Part shown: positions 32,855 to 41,880 of the stretch, piece after piece
Numbering within the stretch: the stretch's first letter is position 1
How the letters are laid out: each line of letters starts with the position of its first letter
Assembly: GCF_000236565.1 (NCBI RefSeq)
Contig: NZ_AHAM01000149.1
Location: 23,658 to 87,657 of the forward strand
From: Mesorhizobium alhagi CCNWXJ12-2
Lineage (GTDB): Bacteria > Pseudomonadota > Alphaproteobacteria > Rhizobiales > Rhizobiaceae
DNA: 64,000 nt
Reading direction: 5' to 3'
Notes under the pieces: generated by a model
The model's input: only the letters and a program-made list of their open reading frames with translations
The model's database searches: none
What the model was told of the DNA's origin: nothing
Translations under genes and position numbers: made by a program

Positions 32855-33940
32855 TTAGGCTTGGAGCACCGAAAGATGGAGGGCGTCCCAGCTCACCCAG
32901 AGGCGATCGTCCTGGATACGGCCCGCATCCTCAGGATCGAGATATGCCTTGAGCAGCGCGCCCTCGCCGCCAACGCGAATATCGACGGAAGTGCGGCTGC
33001 CCTTGAAGAGCCGGTTTACGATCCGGCCCTCGATCGCATTCTTGTCAGACGGCTTTTGCGGATGGCAGAGCACGTTCTCCAGACGCAGTGACGCCGTCAC
33101 TTCAGAGCCGTCGGCGGGCCGGTGTCCGTGCGCGGCGCCGCGAACATCGATGCCGTTCCAGTCGATCAGGACGGAGCCGTTTTCCATGCCGCGCACGGTC
33201 CCGCCAATCAGGTTGGTATCGCCGATGAATTCGGCGACGAAGCGGCTCTGCGGGCGAAAATAGAGATCTTCGGGCGTACCGTCCTGCTCGACCTTGCCGC
33301 GGTTCATGACGATGATCCGGTCGGACATGGTCAGCGCCTCCTCCTGGTCGTGGGTGACGAAGACGAAGGTCTTTCCGGTGCGCTTCTGGATGTCCTTGAG
33401 CTCAACCTGGACCTGCCCCCGGAGCTTGGCGTCGAGTGCGCCGAGCGGCTCGTCGAGCAGCAGGAGTTTCGGATCGGGCGCAAGCGCCCGCGCCAGAGCC
33501 ACGCGCTGGCGCTGGCCGCCGGAAAGCTGATCCGGCGTGCGGTCGCGAAAACCTCCGAGCTGAAGAAAATCCAGCAATTCCCCGGTACGGTCGTCAATGT
33601 CGGCCTTGGTCTTGCCCTTGAGTTCCAGGCCGAAGGCAATGTTTTGGCCGACGGTCATGTGCGGGAAGAGCGCGTAGTCCTGAAACACCATATTGACGTT
33701 GCGCCGGTTCGGCGGCAGGCGGGTGACATCTGCGCCGTCGAGGATGACGCGGCCTTCAGTCGGCATCTCGAACCCGCCAAGCACGCGAAGCGTCGTTGTC
33801 TTGCCGCAGCCCGACGGGCCCAGGAACGTCACGAATTCGCCGGCCCTGATTTTGAGGTCCAGATGGTCGACCGCTGCCACATTGCCGAATCTTTTCGTCA
33901 TGTTGTCGATGTGGACGATGGTTTGCGCGTCGTTGCTCAT
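32855..33940 (-). CDS. Polyamine/opine-type ABC transporter ATPase (PotA family)
   Basis: ATPase of 361 residues. The nucleotide-binding domain has Walker A GPSGCGKTT, Q-loop VFQDYALFPHMTV, signature [16 protein letters not shown], Walker B LLLLDEPLGALDAKL and switch His FVTHDQEEALTMSDR. A C-terminal TOBE regulatory domain (about 270-355) follows. The ATG at 33940 overlaps the upstream permease stop as ATGA, so the 15 extra codons upstream are excluded. It is the last gene of the minus-strand operon and energises uptake of the operon's substrate. Confidence 0.95.
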   Translation of the reverse strand: MSNDAQTIVHIDNMTKRFGNVAAVDHLDLKIRAGEFVTFLGPSGCGKTTTLRVLGGFEMPTEGRVILDGADVTRLPPNRRNVNMVFQDYALFPHMTVGQNIAFGLELKGKTKADIDDRTGELLDFLQLGGFRDRTPDQLSGGQRQRVALARALAPDPKLLLLDEPLGALDAKLRGQVQVELKDIQKRTGKTFVFVTHDQEEALTMSDRIIVMNRGKVEQDGTPEDLYFRPQSRFVAEFIGDTNLIGGTVRGMENGSVLIDWNGIDVRGAAHGHRPADGSEVTASLRLENVLCHPQKPSDKNAIEGRIVNRLFKGSRTSVDIRVGGEGALLKAYLDPEDAGRIQDDRLWVSWDALHLSVLQA

Positions 33941-34728
33941 ACCGAGGTTCCCTTGTTCATCCGACGCATCGAGCGCTCCGCCCAAATGCCCAGAATGGCC
34001 GTGATGACAAGCACGACGGTCGAAATGGCGTTGATTTCCGGCGACATGCCCGAGCGCAACTTGGCGAAGATCAGCACCGGAAGGGTCGGCTGATAGCTGC
34101 CGAGGAAGAAGGAGCGGACGAAATCATCGAAGCTCAGCAGCATGCAGAAGACGCCGGCCCCGATCAGCGCCGGCTTGAGGTAGGGCAGCGTGACGCGCGA
34201 AAACGCGACGAACTGGTCAGCGCCGAGATCGCGGGCCGCTTCGATATGGCTTTGCGGCAACGTGGCCAGTCTCGCCATCACCACGAGCGCGACAAAGGGC
34301 ACGTTGTGGATGGTGTGACCGAGGATGATCGCTGCCATGCCGGTGTCAAGCTGCAGGAACTGAATGTAGATACGCAGCGAAATGGCGGAGATGATGCCTG
34401 GAATGACGGCCGGCATGCAGGCTAGGGCAAAGACGATGAGCTTGCCGCGGAACTTGTGTGGGCCGAGGAATGCGGCGATCCAGGTGCCGATGACCAGAGA
34501 AAGGAGTGTCGTCGAAAGCGCGATCGCCATCGTATAGCCGAAGGCGCCCAGCACCTCGTCGCTGCGGAAGATTTCCGAATACCAGTCGAGCGTCCAGCCA
34601 CGGATCGGAAAGCCGATGAATTTGGAATCCTTGAAGCCCATGGTAACCATCAGCACCAGCGGCACGAACAGATAGACGACGAACGCCCAATAGATCACCG
34701 ACATCAGGATGCGGGTGTTTCTGGTCAT
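33937..34728 (-). CDS. ABC permease, PotC family
   Basis: Inner-membrane permease of 263 residues with six helices. The EAA loop is SHIEAARDLGADQFVAFSRVTLPYLKPAL, and the family's FDDFVRSFFL motif follows. Its start ATG at 34728 overlaps the stop of the PotB-like gene (TCAT on the plus strand at 34725-34728), as does its own end with the ATPase. This tight coupling shows a single transport unit. The long open frame upstream is out of frame with the PotB-like gene and is a shadow. Confidence 0.95.
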   Translation of the reverse strand: MTRNTRILMSVIYWAFVVYLFVPLVLMVTMGFKDSKFIGFPIRGWTLDWYSEIFRSDEVLGAFGYTMAIALSTTLLSLVIGTWIAAFLGPHKFRGKLIVFALACMPAVIPGIISAISLRIYIQFLQLDTGMAAIILGHTIHNVPFVALVVMARLATLPQSHIEAARDLGADQFVAFSRVTLPYLKPALIGAGVFCMLLSFDDFVRSFFLGSYQPTLPVLIFAKLRSGMSPEINAISTVVLVITAILGIWAERSMRRMNKGTSV

Positions 34729-35720
34729 TGCATCAATCCCTTGCCGCTGCGGCCCATCAGCTTGAGAAAGAGCCCGGCGATAACCAGCGCGCTGATCAGC
34801 ATGATCGTGGAGAAGGCCGCGCCCGTCGGCCACTGGTCGCCGGCAACGTGGAAGAAGCCGGCAATGGTTTCGGCAAAGACGGTCGTGCTCGGCCCGCCAA
34901 GCAGCACAGGCGCGGCGTAGTAGCCAGTCGAAATCAAGAAGACCAGCGTGCAGCCGGAAGCGATGCCTTCCTTGGAGAGCGGCAGCGTGACCCTTCTGAA
35001 GCGCGTCCACGCCCCGGCGCCGAGGTCAGCCGCGGCCTCCAGATAGGTGTTGGGGATTTTTTCCAGCGCCGAATAGAGCGGCAGCAGCATGTAGAGCGCG
35101 GTCAGATAGACGATGCCGACGCCGAGCGAGAAGCTGGTATACATGAACGGGATCGGCCGTTCGATCAGTCCCAGCGACTTCAGGATGAGGTTCACAGCAC
35201 CATTGTTGCCGAGCAGGATCATGATCGCGTAGGTGCGCACGATTTCTCCGACCCAGAACGGGATCAGGAGCAGAAGCAGGAACAGCAATTGGCTGCTGCG
35301 CTTCACATGCTTGGCCAGGAAATAGGCGACCGGATAGGTGATGATCAGCGTCGCGACCGTGAATACGACGGAGTAGGCCAGCGTCCGGAAATAGGGAACG
35401 ATGAAGATGCGTTCGGCGAAGAAATTGTTCCAGTTGCGCAACGTAAGCTGCGGTTGGTAGCCGGCCGTCGGTGGGTAGGAATCGAGAAAGCTGATCCTGA
35501 CCATCTGCAGGATGGGGCCGATATTGGCGAACAGGATCCAGAAGATTGGAAGGCTTGCCAGAAGGAGGAATTGCCTGCGCTGGCTTTTGAACAGGAAGCC
35601 GGTGACGGAGCCGTAGGCGCCGTTGGTCATCACCGCGCCCCAGAAGCTGCGCCGCATCGAACGCGGGACCGCGTCTCGCCCGCCGGCGCGCTGCGTATCA
35701 GTCTGTGTCATCGCAAACAT
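34725..35720 (-). CDS. ABC permease, PotB family
   Basis: Inner-membrane permease of up to 331 residues. A cytosolic N terminus (about 50 residues) precedes six helices. The EAA loop is TYLEAAADLGAGAWTRFRRVTLPLSKEGI, and the PotB-type FWVGEIVRTYAIMILLGNNGAVN segment is present. Two nearby ATGs (35720 and 35711) are both possible; neither has a well-placed ribosome site. It is preceded by the substrate-binding protein gene across about 120 bases that contain no hairpin with a T-tract. Confidence 0.93.
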   Translation of the reverse strand: MFAMTQTDTQRAGGRDAVPRSMRRSFWGAVMTNGAYGSVTGFLFKSQRRQFLLLASLPIFWILFANIGPILQMVRISFLDSYPPTAGYQPQLTLRNWNNFFAERIFIVPYFRTLAYSVVFTVATLIITYPVAYFLAKHVKRSSQLLFLLLLLIPFWVGEIVRTYAIMILLGNNGAVNLILKSLGLIERPIPFMYTSFSLGVGIVYLTALYMLLPLYSALEKIPNTYLEAAADLGAGAWTRFRRVTLPLSKEGIASGCTLVFLISTGYYAAPVLLGGPSTTVFAETIAGFFHVAGDQWPTGAAFSTIMLISALVIAGLFLKLMGRSGKGLMQ

Positions 35721-35839
35721 TCCCGTCCGCCCCCGGCTGCTGGCTGCCGGAAGCTAACTTCAAGCGAGACCGGCCATGCACGTGCATGGCCAATCGGGAG
35801 ACAGTCGGCCGGACGCCGGGCCAGGCCGACGAAGTTCGA

Positions 35840-36949
35840 TCACGCGGCCTTGATCTCTTCGACCGCCGGGTCGACGAGCTTGTATTTCATGTCGTTCGCT
35901 TCGGCGCGGAAGAATTGCAAGCCCGCCAGTTCTACTTCCGTGAAGGAGGATGCCTTCTTTTCCAGATCGGTCAGATGCTGCTCGGCGCCGTTGATGGTCG
36001 AGATGAAGCCGGAGGTCCGTGTCATGTTAGCGCCGATTTCGGGCCGGGCCAGCAACGCGTCGAGCAGCGTATAGGCGTTGTCGGCGTTCGGCGCGTTCGC
36101 CGGAATGTTGAAGGTGTAGACAAAGCCGTAGGAGCCTTCCTTCGGGATCGTCATGGCGACCGGCAGGCCGTCCATGATGAGCTTCGAGATCGGGCCGTTC
36201 CAGGCATGCGCCAGAACGACGTCCTGATTAACGAACATCTGCTGGATCTCGGCGCCGGAATCGTAGAATTTGCGCACCATCGACTTGTTCGCGATCATGA
36301 AGTCGCGGGTTTCCTTGACGATCTCGGCAGCCTTTTCAGGATTGTCGATGTATTCGATCATGTTGCCGTCATAGCCCTTGTAGAGCATCATGACGGACAT
36401 CATGTCCTGGATTATGTAGGCCGTCTGGCCTTCATACTTCTTGTCGAACATGACATCCCAGCTCTTGGCTTCCTCGGGCGTCACGATCTCGGTGTTGTAT
36501 GCCAGAACCTCCGCGCCCGAGAGGATCGGCGCACCCCATTTCTGGTCCTTGATGATGGCCCAGTCGCTTTCCGAGAACACCGGGTTGATGTTGCCCCAGT
36601 TCTTCAGCCGGCCTGTATCCATCGGCGCAAGCAGGCCCGCATCGATGAATTGGAGGAAGCGGTGGCCCGCGACGGTGACGATATCGACCGTCGGGTTGGG
36701 CTGCTCGGCCGTCAACAGGTTGAACTGTTTGCCCTGGTCGTCCACCAGGCGTTCCTGGACCTGGATGCCGGTCTCCTTCTGGAACTCTTCCTTGAACTCC
36801 TTCGGAAGAAAGTTCGCATAGGTCCAGACGTTGACGACGCCGGCGGCGCGGGCCGGCGTGCCGCGAAATATGGCAGGGGCCGCAAGCACGGCGGCGCCGG
36901 CTGCGCTCGTCTTGATGAATGCGCGTCTATTGGCGGTAATTCTTGTCAT
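35840..36949 (-). CDS. ABC transporter substrate-binding protein (PotD/spermidine-putrescine type), Tat-exported
   Basis: Periplasmic binding protein of 369 residues. A twin-arginine signal is present (ANRRAFIKTSAAGAAVLAAPAIF, cleavage near ARAAG). The mature part begins VVNVWTYANFLPKEFKEEFQKETG, the usual first strand of bacterial solute-binding family 1/8 proteins. A central AILSGAEVLAYNTEIV and a late NADNAYTLLDALLARPEIGA follow. The start at 36949 has GGGAGA eight bases upstream. Context with an opine-dehydrogenase-like enzyme and flavin monooxygenase suggests an opine or N-substituted amino acid rather than a simple polyamine; this is inference. Confidence 0.92.
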   Translation of the reverse strand: MTRITANRRAFIKTSAAGAAVLAAPAIFRGTPARAAGVVNVWTYANFLPKEFKEEFQKETGIQVQERLVDDQGKQFNLLTAEQPNPTVDIVTVAGHRFLQFIDAGLLAPMDTGRLKNWGNINPVFSESDWAIIKDQKWGAPILSGAEVLAYNTEIVTPEEAKSWDVMFDKKYEGQTAYIIQDMMSVMMLYKGYDGNMIEYIDNPEKAAEIVKETRDFMIANKSMVRKFYDSGAEIQQMFVNQDVVLAHAWNGPISKLIMDGLPVAMTIPKEGSYGFVYTFNIPANAPNADNAYTLLDALLARPEIGANMTRTSGFISTINGAEQHLTDLEKKASSFTEVELAGLQFFRAEANDMKYKLVDPAVEEIKAA

Positions 36950-36973
36950 TTCCGTTTCTCCCATTGCATCGAA

Positions 36974-38113
36974 TTATGTTTCCGCCGGCCGCCTGGCGGC
37001 AGCGGCGTATCCATCGCGCGACAGCATTTTCAGTTCGTCGAGCGACATCGAGTCCAGGTCGAGCGCGCCGAGAAGCTGGTTCTCGGAAAAGAAATCCCGC
37101 CCATACAAAGCCGAAAAGATCTCGATTCCGGCCCTGTGCAGTTTGGCTGGCCTGCCGGTCAGCGCCCCGAGCTTGACAGTGGCGAGCAGACCGTAAGGCA
37201 CGTCCTCGGTCACGTAACGCGAATCCGCCGTAGCGGGGCCGACGCCGCCGCGTCCCTCGCGGTGCATCTGCTGGTTCATGTTCGAAATATTGTCCACCGG
37301 CACATGGAAGGACAGATGGAAGTGCTCGAAAATCGTCCGCACCGACAGCCCCAGCACCTCGGCGATGGCCAGCCTCTCCCGGTCCAGGGCTTCGAGAAGC
37401 CGCCCTACGTTGGGGGTAACGTTGAGCCCCTGCCCCCAGCTTTCGCCGTGCTCCATGCGGGTCATGTTGCAGAGGGCAATACCGAGATGGTTCTGGGGGT
37501 TGAGGTTGCTGAGCGCGAGCGCCAGAAGTCCTTCGCGCTCCACGAAGCGGTCGCCGAAAAGCTTTCGGCAGACCGCAAGGCCTTCGGCGCTGCGCGCGGC
37601 CGGCACGGTGCAGATGTCAACCTTGCTGCGCACCGTGTTGACGCTGGCCTCGACCGGGCTTGGCCGGCGTCCGGTCGTGACTGTCGTACCCCAGGCGACG
37701 ATCGGGACGACGATGCCGCGCCTGGCCAGCAGCCTGGAAAGATAAAGCGCGCCGAACGAGGCATGCGAACTGATGAGCACAACGTGATCGGACCGGATAT
37801 GCGGCGCTACGGCATCCATCACGCTCTTGTGGCCATAGGCCGGCAAGGCGATCATCAGAACGTCCGTGCGCTCGGCAAGATCCTTCGCAGACGACGCCAC
37901 GCCAGGCCGGAAGGTGCCCTCGACCGCACCTTTGGCGACCAGCTTCTCGCCGGCAGCCAGCCGCTTCGTCCCCTCGCCCGAAGGCGACCACAGGATCGGC
38001 CTATGGCCGGCGCTCTCGAGAAAAGCGGCAGCGCCGAACGCGATGGCGCCCGCGCCGGCGATGCCGACCGCCACGCCCTTGTCGTTCACATCCATCTCGC
38101 TTGCGCCTGCCAT
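36974..38113 (-). CDS. Octopine/nopaline dehydrogenase-family oxidoreductase
   Basis: NAD(P)-dependent enzyme of 379 residues. The N-terminal Rossmann domain has GIAGAGAIAFGAAAFLESAGH and continues through a glycerol-3-phosphate-dehydrogenase-like core with VLMIALPAYGHKSVMDAV and VLISSHASFGAL. The C-terminal all-helical octopine-dehydrogenase domain contains the catalytic-type histidine region NPQNHLGIALCNMTRMEHGE and FHLSFHVPVDNI. The ATG at 38113 directly abuts the preceding stop codon; an ATG at 38095 is also possible. In a catabolic operon it probably runs in the oxidative direction, splitting an imported opine into an amino acid and a keto acid. Confidence 0.88.
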   Translation of the reverse strand: MAGASEMDVNDKGVAVGIAGAGAIAFGAAAFLESAGHRPILWSPSGEGTKRLAAGEKLVAKGAVEGTFRPGVASSAKDLAERTDVLMIALPAYGHKSVMDAVAPHIRSDHVVLISSHASFGALYLSRLLARRGIVVPIVAWGTTVTTGRRPSPVEASVNTVRSKVDICTVPAARSAEGLAVCRKLFGDRFVEREGLLALALSNLNPQNHLGIALCNMTRMEHGESWGQGLNVTPNVGRLLEALDRERLAIAEVLGLSVRTIFEHFHLSFHVPVDNISNMNQQMHREGRGGVGPATADSRYVTEDVPYGLLATVKLGALTGRPAKLHRAGIEIFSALYGRDFFSENQLLGALDLDSMSLDELKMLSRDGYAAAARRPAET

Positions 38114-38716
38114 CTATCGTCCGTTCCCGCTGTCGAATCCATCCTTCGCAATCGGATCGCCGAGCGTGTGCATCAGCCGGTTCGCCCAGCCGAACAGTGA
38201 CGCCGACAGGATCAGGTCGAGGACTTCCTCTTCCGAAAGCCCGGCATCCCGCAGTCTCCGCATGTCTTCGGGGCGGGCTTCGCTCGGTGCGCGCGACAGC
38301 CTAGTCGCGAAGTTCAGTATTGCCGCCTGTCGCTCGTCCAGTTCGGCTTCCTCGCCATCGGCGAATATTTTCGCGATGACGGTCTCGTCCTTCGTCAGCT
38401 GGTTGTAGCGGCTGGCGTGGACGGCGGCGCAGTAGATGCAGCGGTTGACGATGGAGGCGCCGACCGCCCCGAGTTCGCGCTCCGCGCGCGAAAGCCCGCC
38501 GCGTCCGTACATGATGGCATTGAAGAGCGGTGATCTTACCTTGAGTGTCTCGACGTCGTTGGCGAGTACCAGAACATAGTCGGAAACCTTGGTGTTGGAC
38601 GGCGTCACCTGCAACGCTTCGAGCTGCTCGGGCGTCGCCTCCGCGAGCTCGATCGGCTTCACCCTCGGCCGCCATTCGGGCACCTGCGTTGTAAACGCGT
38701 GCAAGGCTTCGCTCAT
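38114..38716 (-). CDS. Alkylhydroperoxidase-domain protein, Avi_7169-type
   Basis: AhpD-fold protein of 200 residues. The redox motif CxxC with its proton-relay His is IYCAAVHASRY (the first Cys in NRCIYC), preceded by RELGAVGASIVN. The sequence resembles the peroxidase-related family defined from Agrobacterium vitis Avi_7169, which travels with a second CMD-fold protein, as it does here (ATGA-like four-base overlap with the next gene). It probably protects against, or consumes, peroxide made by the operon's flavin enzyme. Confidence 0.85.
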   Translation of the reverse strand: MSEALHAFTTQVPEWRPRVKPIELAEATPEQLEALQVTPSNTKVSDYVLVLANDVETLKVRSPLFNAIMYGRGGLSRAERELGAVGASIVNRCIYCAAVHASRYNQLTKDETVIAKIFADGEEAELDERQAAILNFATRLSRAPSEARPEDMRRLRDAGLSEEEVLDLILSASLFGWANRLMHTLGDPIAKDGFDSGNGR

Positions 38717-39213
38717 CCCTGCTCCCTCATCAACTTCAGACCGGCGATCAGCCTGATCTGGTAGGCCAGAAAGGCATTCAGTTCGGCGAGGCGCACGATA
38801 TCGGCATCGCCGATGCCCGCCTGCTTCAGCGCATCGATGTCCCCCGGCCCGGCGTCCTTCGGCCTCGTCGATGCAAGGTCGGTGTAGGCGATCAGCGCGG
38901 CGATGCGACCGCTGCCCTTGAAGGCCGGATCGGCGATGCGTTCCACTTCGGCGGATGCGGATGCTTCGCGCATGAGCGCGTCGTAATGCTCGGCAAGAGC
39001 GGGATCGGCATTCAGCCTGGCTATGCGGCTTGCCAGCGCGGCCCGTTCGGCGTGCGACAAGCCGCCTGGATGCCTTGGCTTGAGCGCGGCGTCATGCGTG
39101 GCCTGGGTCATGGCGACAATCTCGGCGCGAGCGGCCAGCGCATCATGGGCGGCCTCGCCCGGAAGCACGCCGGCCTGTCTGGTCACCACATCGTTTCCTG
39201 CAATCCCTGACAT
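38713..39213 (-). CDS. CMD-domain protein, Avi_7170-type
   Basis: Protein of 166 residues with the carboxymuconolactone-decarboxylase-like helical fold, resembling the family defined from Avi_7170. It includes SHAERAALASRIARLNADPALAEHYDALM and a C-terminal LAELNAFLAYQIRLIAGLKLM helix. It lacks the CxxC active site of its partner, so it may be a partner subunit rather than an active peroxidase. The start at 39213 was chosen over further-upstream codons that overlap the monooxygenase gene; AGGAGG is 12 bases upstream. It overlaps the Avi_7169-type gene by four bases. Confidence 0.82.
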   Translation of the reverse strand: MSGIAGNDVVTRQAGVLPGEAAHDALAARAEIVAMTQATHDAALKPRHPGGLSHAERAALASRIARLNADPALAEHYDALMREASASAEVERIADPAFKGSGRIAALIAYTDLASTRPKDAGPGDIDALKQAGIGDADIVRLAELNAFLAYQIRLIAGLKLMREQG

Positions 39214-39221
39214 CTTCCCGT

Positions 39222-40718
39222 TCAGCCTCCTTTCCCTGCGGCCTGCAGAGCGCCGCCGTCGGCCGTTTCCTCGATTTTCGAGGCCGTCCATTCGTCGCCC
39301 AGGAGCTCGGGCTTGTCATAGTCGAGCATCCCCTGCCAATGGATGGCGACGTCTTCGGCATAGAGCCTGGCCGCCAGCGAGCGAGCAAGCCATTGAGCGC
39401 CTTCGCTGATGCCAGGAATGTCGCCGCTGACCTTGCCAAGGCTGGCGGTCGCTCCGTAGTTGAAGCAGTGGATGTGCCTGAGCCACGGGGCCGCTCCCGG
39501 CGTCCTTTCCTGGAAGGCGAAATCCGCGTCTAGATAGGGAAAATTCGCCAGCTCGCGGTTTTGCATATCTTCCGGCGGCGTGTAGCGATCCTTCCACAGA
39601 AGGATCTCGCCGGCATAGCCGGGCATCTCGGCGCGCGCGAGCGGATCGACGGTGAAGCCCGTGCCGAGGATGAGGAAATCGGTCGCCAGGCGGCTCCCGT
39701 CTTTCGTCTCGATCAAGAGTTCGCCGCCCGATCTCTCGACCCGTTCGATCGCCTTGCCGAAGTGGAAATAGGCGTTCCTGTAGCGGCTGACGCGCAGCGT
39801 CGACCCGCGCGGCGAGGGCGTCTGCGTGACGAAGGAATAGTGCATGAAGCGCCACCGCCATTCGTCCGGCAATTCGGGGAAACCGCTGATGAAACCGAAC
39901 GAACCGATGCCCATCATCTTGTTGACGGTCGGCATCTCCTTGCGTCGGATGAGATGACGGACCTCCGCCGCGCCCGCATCGAGCGCCTCGGCCGCATTGT
40001 CGACGGCGGAGGCCCCGACTCCCACCACCACGACGCGTCTGCCCTTGAGCGCGCCGAAATCGATGTCTTCGGACGAATGCGCCCAGCACGATTTCGGCAA
40101 GCCGGTGACAAAATTGGGAATGTTGGGGATGCCGGTTCCGTCCCGGCCGGTAGCCATGATCACCTTGCGGGCGAGGATCGACGCCTCCCTCGCGCCGCTG
40201 CCGGAAAGTGCCAGGCGCAGATATTCGCCTTCCGGCAGGATCGAGTCGACCTGCACTTCGTTCTCGACCGGAATGCCGAGCGCCTTGCGGTACCATCGGA
40301 GATAGTCCATCCACATCGGGCGTGGGATCTTGTCGAGCGCATTCCAGGCCGCGTCGCCGAACTGGGCGGTGAACCATGCCCGGAAGGTCAGAGCTCCGAT
40401 GCCGAAGGCGGGACCGGCCAGCTGCTTCGGCGAGCGCAGCGTTTCCATCCTGGCGTAGGTGACCCATGGTCCTTCCCGCCCTGCCGGATTGCGGTCGAAG
40501 ATGCGCACATTGCGCATGCCGCCGCACTGGAGCGCGAAATAGGCGACCAGTCCGCACATGCCGCCGCCGACGATCGCGATGTCGTGTACGTGTTCGCCGT
40601 TTACCGCGCGGGGAGGCACCCACGCCTTGGCCGGCAGTTCCAACAGGCTGAGATCGTGATGAAGCCGCTCGCGCAATGCGGCCAGACCGGCGGTTCCGTC
40701 CATGGCCACGACACTCAT
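39222..40718 (-). CDS. Flavin-dependent monooxygenase / FAD-NAD(P)-binding protein
   Basis: Flavoprotein of 498 residues. The first Rossmann motif is DIAIVGGGMCGLVAYFAL (about 46), followed by RIFDRNP. The second, NADPH-type motif is RVVVVGVGASAVDNAAEAL near 228, preceded by KSCWAHSSEDIDFGALKG, which resembles the fingerprint of class B monooxygenases in weakened form. LILGTGFTVDPLAR is the ATG-type motif. Class B enzymes hydroxylate N or S atoms or insert oxygen beside carbonyls. Its start codon shares a base with the LysR stop (TAATG), so the two are translationally linked. The exact substrate is unknown; it should be the compound imported by the operon. Confidence 0.88.
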   Translation of the reverse strand: MSVVAMDGTAGLAALRERLHHDLSLLELPAKAWVPPRAVNGEHVHDIAIVGGGMCGLVAYFALQCGGMRNVRIFDRNPAGREGPWVTYARMETLRSPKQLAGPAFGIGALTFRAWFTAQFGDAAWNALDKIPRPMWMDYLRWYRKALGIPVENEVQVDSILPEGEYLRLALSGSGAREASILARKVIMATGRDGTGIPNIPNFVTGLPKSCWAHSSEDIDFGALKGRRVVVVGVGASAVDNAAEALDAGAAEVRHLIRRKEMPTVNKMMGIGSFGFISGFPELPDEWRWRFMHYSFVTQTPSPRGSTLRVSRYRNAYFHFGKAIERVERSGGELLIETKDGSRLATDFLILGTGFTVDPLARAEMPGYAGEILLWKDRYTPPEDMQNRELANFPYLDADFAFQERTPGAAPWLRHIHCFNYGATASLGKVSGDIPGISEGAQWLARSLAARLYAEDVAIHWQGMLDYDKPELLGDEWTASKIEETADGGALQAAGKGG

Positions 40719-41695
40719 TAGGCCGCTCCTGCCCGGTTGTGGGCACCGGCGCCGAAGATTGCGTCGGTCACCAGGTCCGCCCTGCGCGGGTCGTGCTCGA
40801 CCAGTCCGGGTATCGCCGAAGCGGTCGTCTCGATGAACTGATGGATGAAGGCCCGCGCGGTTTCCGGAAGTGGGCGCGAAACCGCGGAAAAAACGCCCCA
40901 CAGGAACGGAATATTGACGTCGAGCGGGCGGATTTCGACCCCCTTCAGCGCGACCCCGTAGGCCGTCACCGGCTCGATGATGGCGACGCCTGCGCCGCAG
41001 GCGGTCAGTTGCAGGGCAATCATCGCGGCATTGGTGTCGATCACCTTCGACGCCTGGATGCCATGCGCCTCGAGCGCCTGGTCGACACGGCGCCGAAGCC
41101 GGAAAGGATTAGCCATGGTAATCAGGCTCCGCCCCATCAGATCGGCGATGGAGACGACTTCCTTCCGGGCCAGGGGATCGGAGGTAGCCACGGCAGCCAC
41201 GCAAGGCGCTTGGGCAAGCACATGGGTCTCCAATCCCGGCTGTTCGGCCGGCAGCGAGACGACGCAGAGATCGGCGGTGCGGGCCAGAACGGACTGGATG
41301 CCGGACTCCGCCGGCGCACTGCGCAGGTGAAGCCGGGAAGGCAACGCCTGCTGCGGCATGCGCGACAGCGCCTTCGGCACGAATCCGGCGGCGAAGGCCG
41401 GGATGGCGACGATCTCGATCGGCAGCGCTTCCTCGGCCGCAATAGCTTTGGCGCGCTCATGCAGCCGGCCGATCCCGGTGACGAGGCGCTCGGCCTCCGC
41501 GTGGAAGCGGATGCCACGCTCCGTCGGAGTTATACGCGGGCCGTTGCGGTGCAGCAGTTCGAAGCCGATGTCGCTTTCCAGTTCCTGGATCAGCCGGCTC
41601 ACAGCCGGCTGGGAGCGGTCGAGCAAGCGGGCTGCCGCAGTGATGCTGCCGGCGGACAAAACGGCAAGAAACGCTTCCAGCTGCTTTAGCTCCAT
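40718..41695 (-). CDS. LysR-family transcriptional regulator
   Basis: LysR regulator of 325 residues. The N-terminal HTH reads LKQLEAFLAVLSAGSITAAARLLDRSQPAVSRLIQELE, and the ligand-binding domain follows to the C terminus with PIEIVAIPAFAAGF and a CGAGVAIIEPVTAYG segment. It is the first gene of the monooxygenase/opine/ABC operon (1-base overlap with the monooxygenase), an unusual co-directional arrangement for LysR, implying autoregulation. The 180-base region upstream separates it from the divergent dmeR gene. Confidence 0.94.
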   Translation of the reverse strand: MELKQLEAFLAVLSAGSITAAARLLDRSQPAVSRLIQELESDIGFELLHRNGPRITPTERGIRFHAEAERLVTGIGRLHERAKAIAAEEALPIEIVAIPAFAAGFVPKALSRMPQQALPSRLHLRSAPAESGIQSVLARTADLCVVSLPAEQPGLETHVLAQAPCVAAVATSDPLARKEVVSIADLMGRSLITMANPFRLRRRVDQALEAHGIQASKVIDTNAAMIALQLTACGAGVAIIEPVTAYGVALKGVEIRPLDVNIPFLWGVFSAVSRPLPETARAFIHQFIETTASAIPGLVEHDPRRADLVTDAIFGAGAHNRAGAA

Positions 41696-41858
41696 CTCAT
41701 AAGTTAATCATGCGAATTTCGTATGGGCAATGGGATATAATCCAAAACTAGCATGAAAGCGGAACGAAATTTCATTCGCGATGCCTCCTTCTCGCCGGGT
41801 GCCTGGTCCAGACTCGCAAACCCCTCACCCGGCGAAGACCGTAGACACTGGCTTTCGG

Positions 41859-41880
41859 ATAGGATACCCCCCTACCCTAT
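41859..41880 (+). promoter_or_regulatory. Probable DmeR (CsoR/RcnR-type) operator at the dmeR start codon
   Basis: An inverted repeat ATAGG (41859-41863) and CCTAT (41876-41880) flanks a central tract with six cytosines followed by TA. AT-rich ends around a G/C run are the known form of RcnR/FrmR-like operators. It overlaps the dmeR start codon at 41879, so bound repressor would block both transcription and ribosome access. Confidence 0.7.

Noticed and set aside
34728..36074. 448-codon frame on the plus strand
   Set aside because: Antisense to the PotB permease and binding protein; Gln/Arg/Asp-rich without domains.
35705..38200. 831-codon open frame on the plus strand
   Set aside because: It runs antisense through the binding-protein and opine-dehydrogenase genes and is rich in Arg, His and Gly with no domain; such long antisense frames are expected from GC-rich third codon positions.
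39561..40721. 386-codon frame on the plus strand
   Set aside because: Antisense to the flavin monooxygenase.
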